Assembly (NCBI GenBank): GCA_963806955.1
Contig: CAWDZG010000002.1
Coordinates: 496,001-560,000 of the forward strand
Direction of reading: 5' to 3'
Length of the DNA: 64,000 nucleotides
From: Gaiellasilicea sp963806955
Lineage (GTDB): Bacteria > Actinomycetota > Thermoleophilia > Gaiellales > Gaiellaceae
The translations under genes and the position numbers were made by a program. Of the stretch, positions 33,749 through 42,524 are shown in pieces. The notes beneath the pieces were generated by a model. The model saw only the letters and a program-made list of their open reading frames with translations, ran no database searches and had not been told where the DNA came from. How positions within the stretch are numbered: position 1 is the first letter of the stretch; the number at the start of each line of letters is the position of its first letter.

Positions 33749-34692
33749 TCCCACTCGCCGAGATCGAGCGGGCCCGCGCGACCATCGCCGGCGCTGCCGT
33801 GCGCACGCCGCTCGTCCGCCTGCCCGTCGACGGCCCCACCGAGATCTGGCTCAAGCTGGAGAACCTGCAGCCGATCGGCTCGTTCAAGATCCGCGGCGCC
33901 GTGAACGCGATCCGGCAGGCGTCCCCGGCCGAGGTGCGCGGCGGTGTCGTCACTGCGAGCGCCGGCAACATGGCGCAAGGCGTTGCCTGGGCGGCGCGCG
34001 AGCTCGGCGTGCCGGCGACGATCGTGGCACCTGAGCACGCGCCGCAGACGAAGCTCGACGCGATCGAGCGGCTCGGCGGCACCGTCGTCAAGGTGCCCTA
34101 CGAGCGCTGGTGGGAGATCATGGTCGCCGCCCGCTACGAGGAGGCCGACGGTCTCTTCGTCCACCCCGTCCAGGACGAGCGCGTGATGGCAGGCAACGGC
34201 ACGATCGGGCTCGAGCTCGCCGAGGACGCACCGGACGCCGACGCGGTGATCGTCCCCTGGGGCGGCGGCGGGCTCTTCACCGGGATCGCGAGTGCCGTGT
34301 CCGCGCTGCTCCCGGACGTGAAGCTGTACGCGGCCGAGCCGGAGTCCGCCGCGGCCGTCACTGCGGCGCTCGCCGCCGGCGGGCCTGCGGAAGCTGCCTA
34401 CGCTGCGTCGTTCGTCGACGGCGCGGGCGCGAGGACCGTGCTCCCGCAGATGTGGGAGCGGGCCCGGCCACTGCTCGCCGGCTCCTGCGTCGTCTCGCTC
34501 GACGACACGGCCGCGGCCGTGCGCCTGCTCGCCGAGCGGGCACGGATCGTTGCGGAGGGGGCCGGCGCGCTCGCGGTGGCAGCGGCGCTCGCCGGCCGGG
34601 TGCCCGGGCACAAGCTCGTCTGCATCGTCTCCGGCGGCAACATCGACGCGTCGCGACTGGCCACCATCCTCGGCGGCGCGACGCCCGACTAG
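33745..34692 (+). CDS. Threonine dehydratase-like PLP enzyme
   Basis: Fold-type II PLP enzyme of the threonine/serine dehydratase family, 315 residues, lacking the regulatory ACT domain (catabolic TdcB-like length). The PLP lysine is in GSFKIRGAVNAIRQ, the Asn/Ser loop in TASAGNMAQGVAWAAR, and the phosphate-binding Gly loop is PWGGGGLFTGIA. SGGNID lies at the C-terminus. Initiation is most likely at CTG 33745, overlapping the upstream TGA as CTGA and giving MIPLAEIERARATIAGAAVR, exactly the family N-terminus; the first ATG/GTG (33799) would delete it. Converts Thr/Ser to 2-oxoacid and ammonia if the family role holds. Confidence 0.85.
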   Translation: MIPLAEIERARATIAGAAVRTPLVRLPVDGPTEIWLKLENLQPIGSFKIRGAVNAIRQASPAEVRGGVVTASAGNMAQGVAWAARELGVPATIVAPEHAPQTKLDAIERLGGTVVKVPYERWWEIMVAARYEEADGLFVHPVQDERVMAGNGTIGLELAEDAPDADAVIVPWGGGGLFTGIASAVSALLPDVKLYAAEPESAAAVTAALAAGGPAEAAYAASFVDGAGARTVLPQMWERARPLLAGSCVVSLDDTAAAVRLLAERARIVAEGAGALAVAAALAGRVPGHKLVCIVSGGNIDASRLATILGGATPD

Positions 34693-34695
34693 GCG

Positions 34696-35500
34696 CTACG
34701 CGGCTTCGTACAGGTCGAGCTGGTCCTTCAGCTTGCGGCGGATCCCGGCCAGGATCTGAGACACCCGCGACTCGCTGACGCCGAGCATGCGGCCGATCTC
34801 GGCTCCGGGCACCTCCTGCACGTGCACGAGCGCAAGGATGTGGCGTTCCCGCTCCGAGAGGCGCCCGATCGCCGAGCGGACGGCGTCGTTGCGGTCGGAG
34901 TTCAGGAGCGCCGGCTCGGGGTGGATTCCTGTCTGCGGAGCCTCGATCGTCTCGCCGAGCTCGACCGGAGCCGAGTCGTCGGTGCCGCCCGCCGGTGCGT
35001 TCAGCGAGGCCACGTCCGAGCGGTCGAGATCCTCCAGCGTCGCGTGCAACTCGGCGAGCGTCGTCCCCAGCTCGGCGGCGAGCTCGAGCTCGGTCGGCAC
35101 CGTGCCGTTGCGGGCGAAGAACGAATCACGAGCCCGCTCGATCCGGCGACCCTCACGGCGAACCGAGCGTGACGCCCAGTCCTGCCGGCGCAGCTCGTCG
35201 ACGAGTGCGCCGGCGACGCGCGTCCAGGCGTACTGCTCGAAGCCCGCGCCCTTCGCCGGGTCGAAGCGGTCGATCGCCTCCATCAGGGCGAGCGAGGCCG
35301 GCCGAGGCGAGATCGTCGAGCTCGCAGTGCGCCGGCAGCTCCCGCACCTTCCGGGAGGCGATGTAGCGAACCATCGGGGCGTACGCGAGCACCAGCCGGT
35401 CACGGGAGCGAACGTCTCGATGCTCCTTCCAGTTGCGCCAGAGACCTTCCGCCTCCGAGGCGGTGAGCCGCTGCGTTGCATTCGTGAGAGTGACCGACAT
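34696..35500 (-). pseudogene. WhiG/FliA-family sigma factor, frameshifted
   Basis: Sigma-28-type RNA polymerase sigma factor. N-terminal part: RDRLVLAYAPMVRYIASRKV (sigma-2 start) and CELDDLASAGL; after a one-base indel near 35300 it continues ALMEAIDRFDPAKGAGFEQYAWTR (ALMEAIDRFDP plus GFEQYAW), VAGALVDELRRQDWASRSVR, sigma-3 ERARDSFFARNGTVPTELEL and sigma-4 LSERERHILALVHVQ, VSESRVSQILAGIRRKL. All domains are present, so the break in a GCCGGCCGAGG run is probably technical. ATG start with GGAGG eight bases upstream. No flagellar or chemotaxis genes are in the window, so a WhiG-like developmental or stress role is as likely as motility. Confidence 0.85.
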
Positions 35501-35543
35501 GGGTGAAGCCTCCGCAGATAGGTGAGCAAAGGTGCCGCTACCT

Positions 35544-35553
35544 CCCTATCGGG
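35544..35553 (-). promoter_or_regulatory. CCCGATAGGG motif upstream of WhiG/FliA-type sigma gene
   Basis: The 10-mer CCCGATAGGG occurs on the minus strand 44 bases upstream of the sigma start, and again upstream of the tethered ECF sigma gene at 18093-18102. It could be a shared regulator site; two copies are weak evidence. Confidence 0.3.
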
Positions 35554-35624
35554 TCGACTTTCGCCCGAGCACGATTCCCCCCAGCGGTCTGCCGCCATCC
35601 CCGATTCGGGTGACGCGGTCCCCC

Positions 35625-36269
35625 TCAGGAGGGCCGGACGGTGCCGGCGTAGCGGAACCCGAGCGCCCGGATCGCGCCCGCGTCGACGAGCGCCTGCTCG
35701 AGCACCTCGGTCGCGACGCCGCCGAGGTGGCGGTAGAGATGCGGCGCCCAGATGAACGCGCGCTCCTCGAACCGCTCGTCCAGCTCGCGCCGGAGCGCGA
35801 CGTAGCCGTGCAAGCCGAGGTGCGATGACTCCCACTCCTCGCGCACCGCCTCGGCCGACGCGGGCTCCTCGCCCCGGCCGGCGGCCGCGAGCGCGCGACG
35901 CTGCCCGTAGAGCCAGTCCAGCGTGGCCTCGTCGGCGAGGTCCCAGCCGAGCTCGTCGACGACGATCCGGCCGCCGGGCTCGAGCAGGGCGACGATCCGG
36001 TCGAGCGCGGCGTCGAGATCGCGGACGTGGTGGAGCGAGTGCGAGGCGACGACGGAGCCGAACGGCCCGTCCTCCGGGGTGACGTCCTCGAGGCGGATCC
36101 GGCGGAAGCGCGCGCCCTGGGGCGCGTTCGGATCGATCCCGATCGCGTCGTAGCCGGCCGTGGCGAGCGCCGTCGTCAGCTCGCCCTGCCCACAGCCGAC
36201 GTCGAGCACCCGCAGCGGCGGGGGCGGCAGGTGCTCGCGGAGGAAGTCGAGGAACGTAGATTGGGACAC
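35625..36269 (-). CDS. SAM-dependent methyltransferase
   Basis: 214-residue class I methyltransferase. SAM-binding motif I VLDVGCGQGELTTALA, acidic motif II IGIDPNAPQG, motif III-like VVASHSLHHVRDLDAAL and IVALLEPGGRIVVDELGWD. The C-terminal part (LYGQRRALAAAGRGEEP onward) is helical. Type 11/25 methyltransferase group; acceptor unknown. GTG start at 36269 is preferred because TAGTCT lies 8 bases upstream. Divergent from the YcaQ-like gene. Confidence 0.85.
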   Translation of the reverse strand: MSQSTFLDFLREHLPPPPLRVLDVGCGQGELTTALATAGYDAIGIDPNAPQGARFRRIRLEDVTPEDGPFGSVVASHSLHHVRDLDAALDRIVALLEPGGRIVVDELGWDLADEATLDWLYGQRRALAAAGRGEEPASAEAVREEWESSHLGLHGYVALRRELDERFEERAFIWAPHLYRHLGGVATEVLEQALVDAGAIRALGFRYAGTVRPS

Positions 36270-36277
36270 GATGCTGG

Positions 36278-36283
36278 AGACTA
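36278..36283 (-). promoter_or_regulatory. -10 box TAGTCT for the methyltransferase gene
   Basis: Minus-strand TAGTCT ends 8 bases before the GTG start; no ribosome site. Confidence 0.4.
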
Positions 36284-36294
36284 CGGGCCGCGCC

Positions 36295-37290
36295 GTGAAG
36301 GTGAGCCTCGAGGAGGCGCGGCGGATCGCCGTGCGGGCGCAGGCGCTCGACGGCTCCGCGCACCGGCGTGCTCGAGACCGTGCGCCGGCTCGGCTTTCTC
36401 CAGATCGACGTCGTCGCACCCGTCGAGCGGCCGCAGCACCTCGTCCTCTTCAGCCGGCTCGGCCCCGGCTACGACCGAGCCGAGCTCGCCCGGCTGCTCT
36501 GGGAGGAGCGGTCGCTGTTCGAGTTCGACGCGTTCGTCTACCCGATCGAGGACCTGCCGCTGATCCGCGCTCGGATCCGCGAACTTCCGCCGCTCACGGC
36601 ACTACAAGAGCGAGCGCTGGGTCGCGCGAGTTCCTGACCGAGAACGCGGCCTTCCGCCGCTACGTCCTGCGCGAGCTGGAGCGGAACGGGCCGCTGCTCT
36701 CGCGCGACTTCGAGGACCGCGCCAAGGGCGAGAAGCGCGACCACCGCTGGTGGGGCAAGCGGATGGTCGGGCTGATGCTGCTCTCGCTGCACAAATACGG
36801 GGAGATCACCGTCGTCGGCCGCCGCGGCGGCGAGCGGCTCTGGGATCTGACCGCCCGCTGGTGGCCCGAAGACCGAGACGGTGTCGATCCGCGACGCCGA
36901 GCGCGATCCGGGCCGAGCAGCGCTTCGCGAGCCAGGGCGTGCGGCTCGTCAAGGGCCAGTGGGAGGCGCATCCCGCCGCGACCGACGGCCCCGTCCCGGA
37001 CCGCGCCGTGCTCCTCTCCCCCTTCGACCGGCTCGTCTACGACCGCGACCGCGCCGAGGCGCTCTGGGACTTCCGCTACCGGCTGGAGATGTTCGTGCCG
37101 AAGGCGAAGCGGGAGTACGGCTACTACGTGCTGCCGCTGCTCGTCGGCGACGCCGTCGTCGGCCGTGCCGAGCCGCGCTTCGACCGGAAGACGGGGACGC
37201 TCGAGCTGCTCGGCGCCTGGGGCGACACCTCCCGCCTCGATGAGGCGCTCGACGACCTCGCCGCCTGGCTGGGCGCCGGTACGATCAGCT
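36295..37290 (+). pseudogene. YcaQ/HTH_42-family winged-helix protein with multiple frameshifts
   Basis: Family of winged-helix DNA-binding proteins that includes the interstrand-crosslink glycosylase YcaQ (AlkZ). Pieces appear in order but in different frames: VSLEEARRIAVRAQALDG (frame 1), LETVRRLGFLQIDVVAPVER and LVLFSRLG (frame 2), HYKSERW (frame 3), REFLTENAAFRRYVLREL and RWWGKRMVGLMLLSLHKYGE (frame 1), then QRFASQGVRLVKGQWE, LLSPFDRLVYDRDRAEALWD and REYGYYVLPLLVGD (frame 3). At least four indels between 36355 and 36940. The coding pieces show no stop-codon decay, so sequencing error is plausible. The 3' end runs up to the metB start and is uncertain. The catalytic QxQ/QxD motif cannot be located with confidence. 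Confidence 0.7.
37280..37285 (+). promoter_or_regulatory. -10 box TACGAT upstream of the metB-type gene
   Basis: TACGAT is followed by 8 bases and ATG, within the end of the YcaQ-like gene; no ribosome-binding site, so a leaderless transcript is likely. Confidence 0.4.
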
Positions 37291-37293
37291 CGT

Positions 37294-38439
37294 ATGGACT
37301 TCGAGACGCGAGCGATCCACGACGGGCAGGAGCCCGACCCGGCGACCGGCGCGATCATCACGCCGATCTACCAGACGTCGACCTTCGTGCAGGAGGCGGT
37401 CGGCGTGCACAAGGGCTACGACTACGCGCGCGTCGCCAACCCGACCCGCACGGCGCTGCAGACGGCGCTGGCCTCGCTCGAGAACGCCGAGCACGGGATC
37501 GCATTCTCCTCCGGGCTCGGCGCGACGACGACGCTGATGCACCTCGTCAACCCGGGGGAGAAGGTCGTCCTGATCGCCGACGTGTACGGCGGCGTCTACC
37601 GGATGACGTCACAGGTCTACGAGCCGAAGGGCTACCTCTTCGACTACGTGCCGGCCGCGGAGTTCGCGCACCTGGCCGACCGGCTCGACGAGCAGGTGCG
37701 CATGGTCTGGATCGAGAGCCCGTCGAACCCGATGCTGAACGTCGTCGACATCCGCGCTGCCGCCGACGCGGCGCACGCGGTCGGCGCGATCCTCGTCGTC
37801 GACAACACCTTCGCGAGCCCGTACCTGCAGAACCCGCTCGACCTCGGCGCGGACGTCGTCCTCCACTCGACCACCAAGTACCTCGGCGGCCACTCCGACG
37901 TCGTCGGCGGCTTCGTCGGGACGAACGACCCGACGATCGCGGAGCGCCTCTACTTCCTGCAGAAGTCGCTCGGCGCCGTCCCCGGGCCGTTCGACTCCTG
38001 GCTCGTCCTGCGCGGGATCAAGACACTGGCCGTCCGGATGCGGCAGCACTGCGAGAACGCCCGCGCGATCGCCGGCTGGCTCGTCGAGCAGCCGGGCGTC
38101 GAGCAGGTGCTCTACCCCGGCCTCCCCTCCCATCCCGGGCACGAGATCGCCAAGCGGCAGATGCGCGACTTCGGCGGGATGATCTCGTTCCTCGTCGACA
38201 CCGAGGAGACGGCGGTCGACCTCGTCGCGAGGACGAAGCTCTTCCAGCTCGCCGAGTCGCTCGGCGGCGTCGAGAGCATGATCGAGCACCCGGCGCGGAT
38301 GACCCATGCGTCGACCGCGGACGCGCCCTTCGCGGCGCCGCGCAACCTCGTCCGCCTCTCCGTCGGGATCGAGTCGGTGGACGACCTGGTCGCGGACCTC
38401 GAGGCGGCGCTCGTCCCCACCGCCGCACACGCCAAGTAA
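37294..38439 (+). CDS. metB: Cystathionine gamma-synthase family enzyme
   Basis: PLP-dependent trans-sulfuration enzyme, 381 residues. FETRAIHDGQEPDPATGAII at the start, PIYQTSTFVQE, substrate/PLP residues YDYARVANPTRTAL and FSSGLGATTTL, and the PLP lysine in LHSTTKYLGGHSDVVGG. Members act as cystathionine gamma-synthase (O-acyl-homoserine plus cysteine) or gamma-lyase; sequence alone does not decide, so metB is tentative. No other methionine genes are adjacent. The TAA stop lies inside a perfect palindrome. Confidence 0.85.
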   Translation: MDFETRAIHDGQEPDPATGAIITPIYQTSTFVQEAVGVHKGYDYARVANPTRTALQTALASLENAEHGIAFSSGLGATTTLMHLVNPGEKVVLIADVYGGVYRMTSQVYEPKGYLFDYVPAAEFAHLADRLDEQVRMVWIESPSNPMLNVVDIRAAADAAHAVGAILVVDNTFASPYLQNPLDLGADVVLHSTTKYLGGHSDVVGGFVGTNDPTIAERLYFLQKSLGAVPGPFDSWLVLRGIKTLAVRMRQHCENARAIAGWLVEQPGVEQVLYPGLPSHPGHEIAKRQMRDFGGMISFLVDTEETAVDLVARTKLFQLAESLGGVESMIEHPARMTHASTADAPFAAPRNLVRLSVGIESVDDLVADLEAALVPTAAHAK

Positions 38440-38454
38440 CAGACTGTTACTTGG
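38432..38454. terminator. Perfect palindrome over the metB stop codon
   Basis: CCAAGTAACAG and CTGTTACTTGG are 11-bp perfect arms around a single A. It contains the TAA stop and the TTG likely start of the next gene. AT-rich for this genome, and without a T-tract, so it may be an operator instead of a terminator. Confidence 0.5.
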
Positions 38455-39295
38455 ACGAGCGCGCGCCGATCGACTTGCTCCACGGGGCGTGCCCCGCACG
38501 ATCGGGGTGTACCTCCTGGACACGTCCGAGGGTCTGGCCCTCTTCGACTGCGGCCCGTCCTCGTGCCTGGCGGCGCTCAAAGCGGGGCTCGCCGCGCGCG
38601 GCGTCGCGCTCGGCGACGTGAAGCACCTGCTGCTCTCGCACATCCATCTCGACCACGCCGGCGCCGCCGGAAGCCTCGTCCGCGAGCAGCCGGAGCTGCA
38701 GGTGTGGGTCTCCGAGGTCGGCGCGCCGCACCTCGTCGACCCGTCCCGGCTCGAGCGGAGCGCGCGGCGGCTGTACGGCGAGACGTTCGACGGGCTCTGG
38801 GGCGAGCTCGCGCCGGTACCGGAGGAGAACGTCCGGATCGCCGAGGGCCGCGTCGCCGGGCTCGAGGTCTTCCCCAGTCCCGGCCATGCCTCGCACCACG
38901 TCTGCTACTTCGACGGCTCGACCCTCTACGCCGGCGACGCCGCCGGCGTTCGCATCCAGCCGAGCCGCGTCGTGTTGCCCCCGACGCCGCCGCCGGACGT
39001 CGACGTCGAGGCCTGGTACCGGACACTCGAGGCAGATCGAGCGCCGCGCTCCCGAAGCGGCTCGCGCTGATCCACTTCGGCGCCGCCGACGACGTCTCCC
39101 GCCACCTCGCCGAGCTCCGAGGGAGCCTGGACACCTGGGCGGGACGCGTCCGAACGGGGAGCGAGCGAGGACGAGTTCGTCGCCGCCGCGAAGGCCGACC
39201 TGCCGCCGGAGGAGGCCGACGACTACGACCGAGCGATGCCGTTCTGGCAGTCCTACGCGGGGCTGAAGCGCTACTGGGACACCCGTGCGGCGTAG
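38451..39295 (+). pseudogene. MBL-fold metallo-hydrolase, frameshifted
   Basis: Metallo-beta-lactamase-fold hydrolase. Segments in order: LDERAPIDLLHG (frame 3, TTG start), VPRTIGVYLLDTSEGLALFD (frame 2), the zinc motif LLSHIHLDHAG, SPGHASHHVCYF and LYAGDAAGVR in frame 2, then KRLALIHFGAADDVSRHLAE (frame 1) and EDEFVAAAKADLPPEEADDY and WQSYAGLKRYWDTRAA (frame 3) to TAG 39293-39295. So indels lie near 38485, 39040 and 39160. Zinc ligands are intact. Glyoxalase II-like or lactonase-like activity is possible; not decidable. Its end overlaps the start of the MFS gene. Confidence 0.75.
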
Positions 39296-40526
39296 CGGCG
39301 CGCCGCTGCGGGAGCGAGAGTTCCGCCTCCTCTTCACCGGCCGCACGATCTCGCTCGTCGGTAATGCGATCGCGCCGGTCGCGCTCGCGTTCGCGGTCAT
39401 CGACCTCACCGGCTCGAAGACCGACCTCGGTCTGATCCTCGCCTGCCGCGAGATCCCGCTCGTCCTCTTCCTCCTCGTCGGCGGGATCTTGGCCGACCGG
39501 TTGCCGCGGAACAAGGTGATGATGAGCGCGAACGTCGTCAGCGGCTTTGCTCAGGCGTGCACGGCGGCACTCCTCATCGCCGGCCATGCTGAGGTCTGGC
39601 ACCTCGCCGCGCTCGCGGCCGTCAACGGCGGCGCGTCGGCGTTCTTCTTCCCGGCCTCGGCGGGCGTGATCCCGCAGACCGTGCCGGCGCCGATCCTGCA
39701 GCAGGCCAACGCCCTGCTCGCGCTGGCCATGAACTCGGCGCTGATCGGCGGCGCCGCGCTCGGTGGGTTCCTCGTCGCCGCGGTCGGGCCCGGCTGGGCG
39801 ATCGCGGTCGACGCAGGCACCTACCTGCTCGGCGCGGCCTTCGTGGCGCTGATGCGGGTGCCGGCCGTCGCGCCGGACGAGGCGCCGCGCTTCCTCTCCG
39901 ACCTCGCCGCCGGTTGGCGGGAGTTCCGCAGCCGCACCTGGCTCTGGGTGATCGTGCTCCAGTTCTCGCTCCTCTTGATGGTGACGATGGGCGCGTTCAG
40001 CGTGCTCGGGCCGGTGATCGCGGACGACCGCCTGGGCGGCGCGCGCGCCTGGGGGCTGATCCTCACTGCGCAGGGCGCGGGTCTCGTCGCAGGCGGGCTG
40101 CTCGGCCTCCGCTTCCGCCCGCGCCGGATGCTCGTCGCGGCGACGCTCGGCATCCTCCTCATCCCGGCGCCGCTGCTCGCGCTCAGCTTCCCGGTGGGCG
40201 TCCTCGCGATCGCGGCAGCCGCATTCGTGGCCGGAGTCGGGATCGAGGTGTTCGGCCTGCTCTGGCATACGACGATGCAGCAGGAGATCCCGGCCGACAA
40301 GCTCTCGCGCGTCTACTCCTTCGACGCGCTCGGCTCGATCGGGCTCGTCCCGGTCGGGTATGCGCTCGCGGGGCCCGTGGCCGAGGCGATCGGCGTCCGC
40401 GCGACCCTCTGGGGCGCGGCCGCGATCGGGATCGGCGTCACGCTCGCCGTCCTCGCGTCGCGGGACGTGCGCACGCTCGAGCGGCGGGTCACGCCCAGCC
40501 GGTCACCAGCCAGCGCCGGCCCCTGA
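39285..40526 (+). CDS. MFS transporter (EntS-like)
   Basis: 413 residues, about ten to twelve helices, MFS_3 group. N-terminal REFRLLFTGRTISLVGNAIAP and the loop LADRLPRNKVMMSANVVSG carry the conserved D-R-x-R/K pattern between helices 2 and 3. Similar in type to the truncated permease at the left edge. GTG start at 39285 overlaps the metallo-hydrolase stop by eleven bases. Convergent with, and overlapping by 38 bases, the MATE gene. Substrate unknown; exporter of a small molecule is the family expectation. Confidence 0.9.
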   Translation: MRRSGAPLREREFRLLFTGRTISLVGNAIAPVALAFAVIDLTGSKTDLGLILACREIPLVLFLLVGGILADRLPRNKVMMSANVVSGFAQACTAALLIAGHAEVWHLAALAAVNGGASAFFFPASAGVIPQTVPAPILQQANALLALAMNSALIGGAALGGFLVAAVGPGWAIAVDAGTYLLGAAFVALMRVPAVAPDEAPRFLSDLAAGWREFRSRTWLWVIVLQFSLLLMVTMGAFSVLGPVIADDRLGGARAWGLILTAQGAGLVAGGLLGLRFRPRRMLVAATLGILLIPAPLLALSFPVGVLAIAAAAFVAGVGIEVFGLLWHTTMQQEIPADKLSRVYSFDALGSIGLVPVGYALAGPVAEAIGVRATLWGAAAIGIGVTLAVLASRDVRTLERRVTPSRSPASAGP

Positions 40527-41790
40527 AACGCGCCAGCATCAGCACGAGCCGCACGGCGATCAGGACGACGAGCGCGGCCCAGACGCCGGCGATCCCCCAG
40601 TCGAAGACGTAGGCGGCGAGCGCGACCGCGGCCGAGACGACGAACGCCACCACCATCGAGCCGGCGAGGTACGGACCGTCGCCGGCGCCGATCAGGATCC
40701 CGTCGAGGGCGAACACGGCGCCGTTCAGCGGCTGCATCAGCGCGAACAGGAGCCAGATCGCCCCGGCGCGCTCGAGCACGAGCGCGTCGCTCGTGAAGAT
40801 CCGCGGCAGCAGCGGCTCGAGCAGGAGCAGGAGGCCGGCGAACGCGAGGCCCGCGTAGACCGAGAGCCAGATCATCCGTACGCTCGCCGCGTACGCCCGC
40901 TCGGTGTCGCCCGCGCCGAGGCCGCGGCCGACGAGCACCTGGCCGGCGATCGCAATCGAGTCGAGCACGAGCGCGAGGAAGATCCAGAGCTGGAACGCGA
41001 TCTGGTGCGCGGCGATCGACGCGTCGCCGAAGCGGGTCACGATTGCCCCGGCAAGCGTGAACGCGCCCATCAGCGCCGCGGTGCGCACGAAGATGTGGCG
41101 GCCGACGGTGACGAGCCTGCGCATCGACGCGAGGTGCGGCCGGAGCCCCGCTCCGGCGCTGCGGGCGATCAGGACGAGGAACGCGACGCCCATCCCTGCC
41201 TGCGAGACGGCGGTCGCCCAGGCAGAGCCGGCGATGCCCCAGTCGAAGCCGTAGACGAAGAGGACGTCGAGGACCGCGTTGACGGCGTTGCCGGCGATCA
41301 GGATCACGAGCGGCGTGCGGAGGTCGGCGATCCCGCGCAGGTAGCCCTGGCCGCCGAGCGCGATGAAGGCGAAGGGCAACCCGAGCGCGGCGATCCGCAT
41401 GTAGGTGACGGCGTGGCCGGCGGCCTCGCCCTCACCGCCCATCAGGTCGACGAGTTGCGGCGCCAGCGCGACAACCGCCGCGGCGAGCGCGATCCCGACC
41501 CCGAGCGAGAGCCAGACCGCCTGTCCGCCGAGCCGGCGCGCCGCGGCCTCCTGTCCCGCGCCCGACGCACGCCCGACCTGCGCAGTGGTGCCGTACTGGA
41601 GGAAGTTGAAGATCGCGAACAGCGCGGTGAGCACCGTGGCCGCGATCCCGAGCGCGGCCAGCTCCGGCCGGCCGAGGTGGCCGACGATCGCCGTGTCGAC
41701 GAGGATGTAGAGCGGCTCCGCGGCGAGCGCGCCCAGGGCGGGGACTGCGAGCCGGAGGATCTCGCCGTCGTACTGGCTGCGGAGCCTCAC
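40489..41790 (-). CDS. MATE family efflux transporter (DinF-like)
   Basis: 433 residues, twelve helices in two similar halves, cation-coupled multidrug efflux. EPLYILVDTAIVGHLGRPEL is the first-helix family motif, and RFGDASIAAHQIAFQLWIF the second-half counterpart. GNAVNAVLDVLFVYGFDWGI and the DGILIGAGDGPYLAGSM segment are typical of the DinF branch. ATG start overlaps the stop of the SDR gene (ATGA), so it is in one operon with the SDR and CDF genes. Confidence 0.92.
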   Translation of the reverse strand: MRLRSQYDGEILRLAVPALGALAAEPLYILVDTAIVGHLGRPELAALGIAATVLTALFAIFNFLQYGTTAQVGRASGAGQEAAARRLGGQAVWLSLGVGIALAAAVVALAPQLVDLMGGEGEAAGHAVTYMRIAALGLPFAFIALGGQGYLRGIADLRTPLVILIAGNAVNAVLDVLFVYGFDWGIAGSAWATAVSQAGMGVAFLVLIARSAGAGLRPHLASMRRLVTVGRHIFVRTAALMGAFTLAGAIVTRFGDASIAAHQIAFQLWIFLALVLDSIAIAGQVLVGRGLGAGDTERAYAASVRMIWLSVYAGLAFAGLLLLLEPLLPRIFTSDALVLERAGAIWLLFALMQPLNGAVFALDGILIGAGDGPYLAGSMVVAFVVSAAVALAAYVFDWGIAGVWAALVVLIAVRLVLMLARFRGRRWLVTGWA

Positions 41791-42524
41791 TCGTCGCGCA
41801 GGATCCGCGCGCCCGAGGATTGCGCGAGCGCGGTGACCACGATCTCGTCGACGTTCACGTTCGCCGGCCGTGTCACCGCGAAGAGGACGCAGTCGGCGAC
41901 GTCTTCCGGCCGCATCGGCCCACCCAGGGCGACGTTGTCGTACACACGCCGCGCCTGCTGCTCGTCGCCGCGGAAGCGCACGGTCGAGAAGTCGGTCTCG
42001 ACAAGCCCGGGCGCGACGTTCGTGACCCTGAGCGGCCGTCCGAGCACGTCCTCCCGCAGGGCGCGCGTGAACCCGTGCACCGCGAACTTCGAGGTCACGT
42101 ACAGCGACCCGTTCGGGTACGCCCAGATCCCGGCCACCGAGCCCATGTTGACGATGTGCCCGCCGTCGCGCAGGTGCGGGAGCGCGAGCCTCGTCATCCG
42201 GATCAGCCCGTGCACGTTCGTCTCGAGGACGATCTCCTCGTCCTCCTCCGTCGACGCGTCGAAGGGATCGCGTCCGAGTGCCAGGCCGGCGTTGTTGACG
42301 AGGATGTCGAGCCCACCGAGCTGCTCGACCGCGGCGGCGGCGAAGCGCTCGCAGCTGGCGACGTCGGTGACGTCGAGCTCGAGCGCGACGTCGGTCTCGA
42401 GCCGGTCGACGCGGCGCGCTCCGCCTGCGACCCGCACGCCCTCGGCTGCGAGCCCACGCGCGATCGCGGCGCCGATCCCGCTCGACGCGCCGGTGACGAT
42501 CGCGGTCTTCCCCTCCAGCTTCAC
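41787..42524 (-). CDS. SDR-family oxidoreductase (YdfG-like)
   Basis: 245-residue classical short-chain dehydrogenase. TGASSGIGAAIARGLA, NNAG in LVNNAGLALGRDPF, catalytic Ser in VNMGSVAGIW and YVTSK. NVAPGLVETDFSTVRFRGD matches the YdfG/serine 3-dehydrogenase-like group acting on 3-hydroxy acids. Start overlaps the CDF stop and its own stop overlaps the MATE start. Why a dehydrogenase sits between two exporters is unclear. Confidence 0.9.
   Translation of the reverse strand: MKLEGKTAIVTGASSGIGAAIARGLAAEGVRVAGGARRVDRLETDVALELDVTDVASCERFAAAAVEQLGGLDILVNNAGLALGRDPFDASTEEDEEIVLETNVHGLIRMTRLALPHLRDGGHIVNMGSVAGIWAYPNGSLYVTSKFAVHGFTRALREDVLGRPLRVTNVAPGLVETDFSTVRFRGDEQQARRVYDNVALGGPMRPEDVADCVLFAVTRPANVNVDEIVVTALAQSSGARILRDE

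Noticed and set aside
34696..35500. WhiG/FliA-type sigma as proof of flagella
   Set aside because: No flagellar, chemotaxis or FlgM-like gene is in the window, and WhiG-like members act in other processes.
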